Origin: Schizophyllum amplum
Taxonomy: Eukaryota > Basidiomycota > Agaricomycetes > Agaricales > Schizophyllaceae
DNA: 64,000 nucleotides
Reading direction: 5' to 3'
NCBI GenBank assembly: GCA_007026445.1
Contig: VDMD01000003.1
Coordinates: 2,170,001 to 2,234,000 of the forward strand
Both the position numbers and the translations under genes were made by a program. Below the pieces are notes generated by a model. The model was not told the origin of the DNA and made no database searches. It worked only from the letters and a program-made list of their open reading frames with translations. Below are positions 58,529 to 64,000 of the stretch, piece after piece (the stretch's first letter is position 1; every line of letters begins with the position of its first letter).

Positions 58529-59445
58529 TCCACTGTCTTTGTATTATTCCGACGCGCGCAATGATCGCTTGCTGTATCATCGAGACTGCGCGCACTTGTG
58601 CTGCCGTATCATCCGTTAATGATCGTGGTGACCGTCATGTTAGGAAAGCCTTCCAGAGTCCCGCAGACAAAGATATAGGCTTCCGGTCCATGGCGCCCGG
58701 GGGTAGTCGCACGTGGATACAACACGACTGCGGCCTCTTATGATGCTTTACGTGTCTTTTACAGCTGTAAAGATAACCTATGCGGTGTTAGGAAGTCTGT
58801 GGTATACGCTTTTCTGTTGCTGGCGCAAACCCGTTCGACCGGGCCCGGCCGACCGGGTGTTTGCACGCGGTCGCACGCGGTCGCACGCTGTCGCACGCAG
58901 TCGCACACCGAAGTCGTGCATCGCCTTAGGTGGCACTCAAAGCCTCGGTACATTCTTCTATGTGTAGTGGTGTCCACTACAATACCGAATTGACCTCGCC
59001 TACATCGCCCTCCCAAACCCAAACTCGCTCGACCGGCTGCTCGCACACGGTCGCGCGTACACAACATCCATTAGGATCACGAATCAATCTCACTGGAAAG
59101 CCTTGCTGCCGACACTCGGTCGACCGCGCCCAGTACATGAGGCGGTTGCATCGCACCTCACAAGACCAATGCGCCTGCTAACAAACACACGTTACGCACT
59201 GACGACTTTCAATTCTCAAAATTGAAAGGGCAATGATAAATATTTAGGGGGGGGGGGGGGGGGGGGGTGCAAGTCAGAAGGGGGGGGGGGGGGGGCACAC
59301 TATGAGGGAAGGAAAGCAAGTCCAACAAGAAAGGGGGAGCGGGAAGGGGGCAGCAGTATGGAACGATGAATAAATGTCCGTATAGATCAAGAAAAAAAAA
59401 ACGCGAGAAGGGCGGAGGCGGCAAGCGGCGGCGGCACGACGACGT
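58529..59445. repeat. Intergenic with palindrome-decamer module and poly-G tracts
   Basis: At ~58830-58985 lies CGACCGGGCCCGGCCGACCG, then four decamers of GGTCGCACGC type, GTCGTGCATCGCCTTA and GTGGTGTCCACTAC. A weaker relative lies near 59.03-59.06 kb. Two G tracts of about 15-21 nt occur near 59247-59267 and 59279-59295. GTTAGGAA occurs near 58641 and 58789. No gene is seen. Confidence 0.7.
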
Positions 59446-61357
59446 CTAGATATACGCATGGCATGCGGGGCAGTGGAACCACCGCTGCCCTTTCATGCCC
59501 CTCTTGCGCAGCACACGGAGATGCGCGTTCAGGAGTATGACGACTGCGCGGCAGCTGCCCTGGCGGTAAGTAAGGTCCGGCACCCACTGCCCCACCGGGG
59601 GCACCGCTTCACCGCCACGTCCTTCCTGCACCCGCTTCCGAGCGAGAACGATGCACATCTCGATTGAAGCCGGAGCACAGCCGGCGAAGGCCTTGCGCTT
59701 GATGGGCAGCGCGGCGATCTCTTCCCAGGTGATCTCGTCGGGCAGGTGGTAGAGCCCCAAGGTGTCGTGGATGTCGTCGTTGTTCTCGACAGTGTCACCG
59801 AACCCGTGGTCCAGGAAGCGCGGCATCACCCGGGCGGTGACCTTGTCGGAGAAGAGGTAGCGGAGGTGGGTGTGCTTGGCGTCCGACATGATGTCAGCCA
59901 TCTCGTCCTCGAGGTCGACGAAGCCCTGCACCGTGACGAGGCATTGGATGTGCCACATTGAGCCACCGGGGCAGTCGACGCACAAACGGACGTACTCCCA
60001 CCGATTGGCGCTCCAGCGGTGCGGAACCTCGCCAATGCACTCGTCGTCGCCCTTCATGCATATGAGCTTCGGCTCATCCTATAGAAAGTTCAGAAGGTTC
60101 ACGCAAGCCGGATCATGAAATAGAACGCACGTAATTGGCGACGCTGTCGCCGGTGAACGTGAAGCGCGACCAAAGGTCGTTGTGTTCCAGAGGGACCAGG
60201 AGCGGCGTCATCTTCCCGTTCTCATCCGCGCTCCAGCACAGTTCATCTCCTCGAACTTCGGCGATGCGACAGAGGGTGTCTGTACACGGTGAGATGCGAC
60301 GTGTGGGGACAGAGTTATGTGGACGCACTATAGACCTTCTTGACGACCTTGGTGGCGGGAACCACCTTCAGCATGAGCTCCGGGTACCGCGAGAGCCTGC
60401 AACGTAGGTCAGTGCATATGGGTGCAGTGTTAGGCAGCAAACGCACTCGTAAACGTCCGACTGGGCGGAGACATCTTCCGGGATGTCACCGGGTACGCGG
60501 ACAAACACACCTACATACGCGCCGTCCACTTTCGTGACGACTTTGTTCTTGTTCTTCTTCAACCTGGCGGGGTCCACGTACGGTGCCCGGAGCACAGCGT
60601 AGTCTGCCGGGTTCTCCCCGATGTAATGCTTGGCCTCGAAGCCCATGCGGCAGTACATCTTCTCAGAGAGGCGGACCTCCGGTCGTTCCGCGATCTCGGC
60701 GGCATCCGCAGGGTCGAGCTCCGACGCCGAATCTGTCTCCGAGTCGGCGTCAGAGGGATTGCCGTCGTGACGGGGCCGCTTGCGCGCCTTGCCGGAGCCG
60801 GCACCCGACTTGTGCTTCTTCCCCGTGTGCCTCGAGGCGTTGACGGGTTCGTCGTCAGTCTCGGACTCTGGCGACGACGCCTTGCCCTTGCCCTTGCCCT
60901 TGCCCTTGGACTTGGACTTGGACTTGGACTTGGACTTCGCCTTGGGCTTGGGCTTGGGCTCGGGCTCTGGCTCCTCTTCGTCCTCCTCCATAGGCTCAGG
61001 GATGGTGTCTGAGTCGGCGTCGTAGACGTCGCCTGTTGCTGACTCCTTCACTGCGTCTAGGTCGACAGTGTCGGGGATGATGTCCGAATCGGAGTCGTAC
61101 TCGAGGTTGTCTCGTTTATTTTGGAAACGAAACCGGTTCGGAACGGGCGTCTTGCTCCTGCGGATGAGGAGGAGGCTGACGAAAGGAAGCCCTAAGCTAG
61201 ACAGTCAAGATCGCAAACGTAGCACGCACCCTGACCCGACCGGCAGACGCACGAACTTGCCACCTTCGCCGAAGGGATCTGACAACCAAGGGTAAGAGGG
61301 TGGCGTTGTGGCTATATATATAAGACACTCACAGGCGGGTGTCGTGGAGATTGACAT
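59446..61357 (-). CDS. Split-PHD-like zinc-finger protein 2
   Basis: Six minus-strand exons: 61333-61357, 61230-61278, 60447-61157, 60329-60396, 60131-60279 and 59446-60078, total 1635 nt, 544 residues. A TATA box (TATATAAA, about 61422-61429) lies ~70 nt upstream. It starts MSISTTPAYPFGEGGKFVRL. A long low-complexity acidic/Lys-Ser-Pro stretch follows (EEDEEEPEPEPKPKPKAK, then KS and KG repeats). The block KMYCRMGFEAKHYI and DELCWSADENGK match protein 1. The last exon has IC...EC, RLCVDC, WHIQC and, far downstream, FHCPACHAYI, the same split C4HC3 arrangement. The shared core LRYLFSDKVT, IAALPIKRKAFAG and LLNAHLRVLRKRG makes the paralogy with 45680-47547 certain. Likely nuclear; the exact role is unknown. 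Confidence 0.75.
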
Positions 61358-62210
61358 GGCTGAAGTGCGAAGATGGAAGTAAGAGGCAAGAAGAAAAGTT
61401 TGCGATCAGTGATCATCGATCTTTATATACCCTACGTCATCGATCGCACGGCCGGGCCCGGTGGTCCGGGGTCGACGCCGGTCGCTTCCCTGCGTCCTGA
61501 AAGCTGCTTCACGGCAGCAGTCGACATGGGTTGTGGTGTCTCCAGTGACTGCCAGTTGGTTCCATGTCCATGGCTGCTGTGCTTTTCCAGTACGAAGGTA
61601 CCGATAGTCGGGTTAGGTCGCACGCCAAGACCTGCTACCGCGCACCAGTCGTTGCATCTGCAGTCATTTCATGATTCTACCACTGCTGTGACCCTCCTAT
61701 CTCTAGAGTACTTCTCGCTTGACAAGGACTTTCAGTGTCGGGTACCGAGGTCCCGTCGAGCGGGACCGGTTGACCGGGGCCGCACTTTGCAGCTTTGTCG
61801 CCGAGCTCCAGGATACAAGACGCAGCTCATTTTAGTGTTGGGGGTTAGTTACCCTTGAGAATATATATGCTGATCGCATCTCCTTCACATCTCACTTGTC
61901 GCAGCATTTTCGTATGAACGTGACAAGCAAAAAATCGCCTGTGCTCGCCTTTCAAATTCCCTCTCGGGAAGAAGCGTGTACTGCTCCCCACTTGTGAGTC
62001 TACGGGGGCTAGACTTTTTCAGAACACCATACACAATATATGCGAAAGCCTGGCGGAGACTCGCACAAGCGCGGTCGCACGCGTTCGCACGCGTTCGCAC
62101 GCGGTCGCACGTGGAAGTCTGTGTTGCCAAAGTTCGCATTATGCGAGCAGAAATACCTTTCTATGCCTCTCAGCGTCCACTAAAGTGCCACAAAAACCCC
62201 CATCTATGCT
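61358..62210. promoter_or_regulatory. Promoter of split-PHD gene 2 and further signature sites
   Basis: Besides the TATA box at 61422-61429, variants of the palindrome occur near 61450 (GGCCGGGCCCGGTGGTCCGG) and near 61760 (GCGGGACCGGTTGACCGGGG). At 62070-62115 the decamer run GGTCGCACGC/GTTCGCACGC recurs, followed by TATGCCTCTCAGCGTCCACT at ~62161. No gene is seen. Confidence 0.55.
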
Positions 62211-62998
62211 GTGCTCGAAAGTCCGGTCGACCGGGCCCGGTCGACCGGACTTTCGCGCACGCGCGCACGCAAAGGTCTGTGGTCCCACAGCTCGCGTTCC
62301 AAGGCACGATATATCTTTCTATGCCTCTCAGCGTCCACTAAAGTGTCGCAGAAACTTCCATCCACGTTGTGCTCGAGAGTCCGGTCGACCGGGCCCGGTC
62401 AACCGGACTTTCGCGCACGCGCGCACGCAAAGGTCTGTGGTCCCACAGCTCGCGTTCCAAGGCACGATATATCTTTCTATGCCTCTCAGCGTCCACTAAA
62501 GTGTCGCAGAAACTTCCATCCACGTTGTGCTCGAGAGTCCGGTCGACCGGGCCCGGTCAACCGGACTTTCGCGCACGCGCGCACGCAAAGGTCTGTGGTC
62601 CCACAGCTCGCGCTCCAAGGCACGATATATCTTTCTATGCCTCTCAGCGTCCACTAAAGTGTCGCAGAAACTTCCATCCACGTTGTGCTCGAGAGTCCGG
62701 TCGACCGGGCCCGGTCAACCGGACTTTCGCGCACGCGTGCACGCAAAGGTCTGTGGTCCCACAGCTCGCGTTCCAAGGCACGATATATCTTTCTATGCCT
62801 CTCAGCGTCCACTAAAGTGTCGCAGAAACTTCCATCCACGTTGTGCTCGAGAGTCCGGTCGACCGGGCCCGGTCAACCGGACTTTCGCGCACGCGTGCAC
62901 GCAAAGGTCTGTGGTCCCACAGCTCGCGTTCCAAGGCACGATATATCTTCCCATGCCTCTTAGCGTCCACTGAAGTGCAACAGCAACTCCCATCCATA
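62211..62998. repeat. 158-bp tandem array of palindrome modules, five copies
   Basis: Copies begin at 62211, 62369, 62527, 62685 and 62843, an exact 158-bp period. Each has GGTCGACCGGGCCCGGTC followed by GACCGG (copy 1, fully symmetrical) or AACCGG (copies 2-5), then CTTTCGCGCACGCGCGCACG (G/T variants), GGTCTGTGGTCCCACAGCTC, GGCACGATATATC and CAGCGTCCACTAAAGTG. Copies 2-4 are almost identical and copy 5 is slightly diverged at its end, so the array is recent. The translated frames on both strands are repeat artefacts. Confidence 0.9.
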
Positions 62999-63364
62999 TT
63001 GTGCTCGAGAGTCGCGCATGCGCGCACGCGGTCGTACGCGCAAGGCGTGTATAGCAGTTTTACGCGTAGCATTTAGGGCCTCGCTGAATATTCCTATGGG
63101 CCCTAGCGTCCACTCGAATATTCATTATACATCCTCCTGCGTTTCTCGTGCCGACGCCGATAGAGCAGTGTCGGTGGTCGCAGATTACAGGAGGTTGCAT
63201 TCAGGTCTTGATGCGTACGCAATTGACCAAGCTCACAAACCAGTCACCTATAACAATGTCTCGCCTCTACTGTCCTATACTTTGCTTCTTAAGCGCCTTC
63301 TCCTCGGCGTGTTGGGCACGGCGGAAGTCCGGGCTGGCTGCTCGCTATTCAGGCTTTATGCAAT
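62999..63364. other. Last partial module and 3' flank
   Basis: A degenerate module at ~63010-63115 has GCGCATGCGCGCACGCGGTC and ends CCTAGCGTCCACTCG. The rest to 63364 shows nothing else. Confidence 0.5.
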
Positions 63365-63835
63365 TTATGTTAAAATGCTTTGCTTACTGCGTAACACAAT
63401 TTCTTGAAACTTTAAATAGCTCTCTTGGGCTTTGAGGCTGAGCAGCGTGGCACACTCCGCATTTTGGCCACCCAGAGGCTCGAGATCCTTCCATACGGAA
63501 GGCAGCTCACGCCCAAACGTCGCCGTATCGGGACCTGCCGCTGCCGCTTTAGGGCCGAACTTTTTCCGGAAAGCCTCGACCTGGTCCACCACGTCAATTG
63601 CTTGAGAGGCGCCTGAAGGCATTCAGCATGTCTGAATCATCCTTTTGACACGCAACATACCAACACTGCCCGACGCAGACTGCTCAGGTAGCTCACCAAC
63701 ATGAACGACCTTTTTTTTTTTGCGAGGGGGTGGTGGTTCGGGCTGTCCGGGCGTCTTAGATGAGTTACCAGTAGGTCCGTTACTCTTCACCTCGTCACCC
63801 TGCTGTACGTTCTTCTTTGCTGCTTTCGGCGGCAT
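63365..63835 (-). CDS. Small basic, disordered protein, 128 residues
   Basis: Minus-strand exons 63697-63835 and 63365-63612 join in phase across a GTGAGC/TTCAG intron to 128 residues. It begins MPPKAAKKNVQQGDEVKS, has EPPPPRKKKKVVHV (possible nuclear signal), then a helical part, ASQAIDVVDQVEAFRKKFGP and LKAQESYLKFQEIVLRSKQ. It is divergent from a gene starting at 63951. No known domain. Size and composition resemble small nuclear accessory proteins. Confidence 0.6.
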
Positions 63836-63950
63836 CTTCTTAGTCGTGCTCGTGATGGTTCAGGACAAGATGGATCCGTGACTAATTTCGTCACATCATG
63901 CGTGACGATTGGATCGAATCCGATCGTCGTCATTCTTGTCTCCAACCACC

Positions 63951-64000
63951 ATGTCCTCAACGCGTTCCCTTCGATCCTCCAGTCGCCGCGCCAAGAAAAC
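63951..64000 (+). CDS. Start of a gene cut by the window edge
   Basis: ATG in the context CCACCATGTCC opens MSSTRSLRSSSRRAKK, a basic Ser/Arg-rich N-terminus, and runs to the window end. Divergent from the gene at 63365-63835, which supports a shared promoter. Too short for any function. Confidence 0.35.
   Translation, partial: MSSTRSLRSSSRRAKK

Noticed and set aside
60626..61012. Plus-strand frames rich in Leu/Gly opposite 60.4-61.1 kb
   Set aside because: Antisense of the Lys/Pro/Glu low-complexity part of split-PHD gene 2.
62211..62973. Series of overlapping 148-residue frames
   Set aside because: They are translations of the 158-bp array. 158 is not a multiple of three, so successive copies change frame, and no start or splice signal is conserved.

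Overview
The window is nuclear DNA of a filamentous basidiomycete, most likely an Agaricomycete. The signs are intron-rich genes with ~45-60 nt GT-AG introns, Goodbye-NACHT-ankyrin receptors, a TATA box about 100 nt before some starts, GC-rich minisatellites, and no bacterial operon structure. Placement below Agaricomycetes is inference. I saw no rRNA, tRNA or CRISPR array. All gene models below were spliced by eye, using reading-frame continuity and paralogue comparison.

Left half (1 to ~35.5 kb): a family of segmental duplications. Each unit carries an NLR (NOD-like receptor) gene, about 3.9 kb of GC-rich spacer, then a small four-exon gene with a CxxC...HxC motif. Unit A (+) has the 3' part of an NLR at 1-2010 and the small gene at 5977-6993. 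Unit B (+) has a complete ten-exon NLR at 22765-27284 and the small gene at 31161-32064. Unit C is inverted: the small gene is intact at 10893-11794, but the NLR is reduced to a tail near 15.6-15.9 kb. In all three units the small gene has a TATA-like box 97 nt before its ATG. NLR B has about five more ankyrin repeats than NLR A. The spacers are minisatellite-like and hold few convincing genes. One unrelated two-exon gene lies at 16675-17737.

Transition (35.5 to ~40.7 kb): three copies of a 10-bp-arm hairpin at ~90-bp spacing, two coiled-coil gene fragments, a 158-bp tandem array, an LTR-like segment, a charged-protein gene, and a ~310-350-bp tandem array.

Right half (~40.8 to 64 kb): a coherent set of genes that looks like one large mobile element or its cargo. 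Its centre is an apparently intact nine-exon gene (51902-58528) for a 2058-residue protein. In order, that protein has an OrsD-like double zinc finger, a tyrosine recombinase domain with the R...HxxRH...GH...Y residues, a Gln/Glu-rich coiled coil, a RecQ-like helicase and a C-terminal zinc domain. Around it lie two stand-alone relatives of that zinc domain, two coiled-coil/RING-like paralogues, two split-PHD-like paralogues, a Ulp1-like protease and several unknown proteins. The intergenic DNA repeats one signature: a palindrome built on CCCGGTCGACCGGG, often followed by decamers of the type GCACGCGGTC, ending in a five-copy 158-bp array at 62.2-63.0 kb. The working hypothesis is a tyrosine-recombinase/helicase element with its own repeated cis-sites and zinc-finger accessory proteins. 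No element ends could be identified inside the window.
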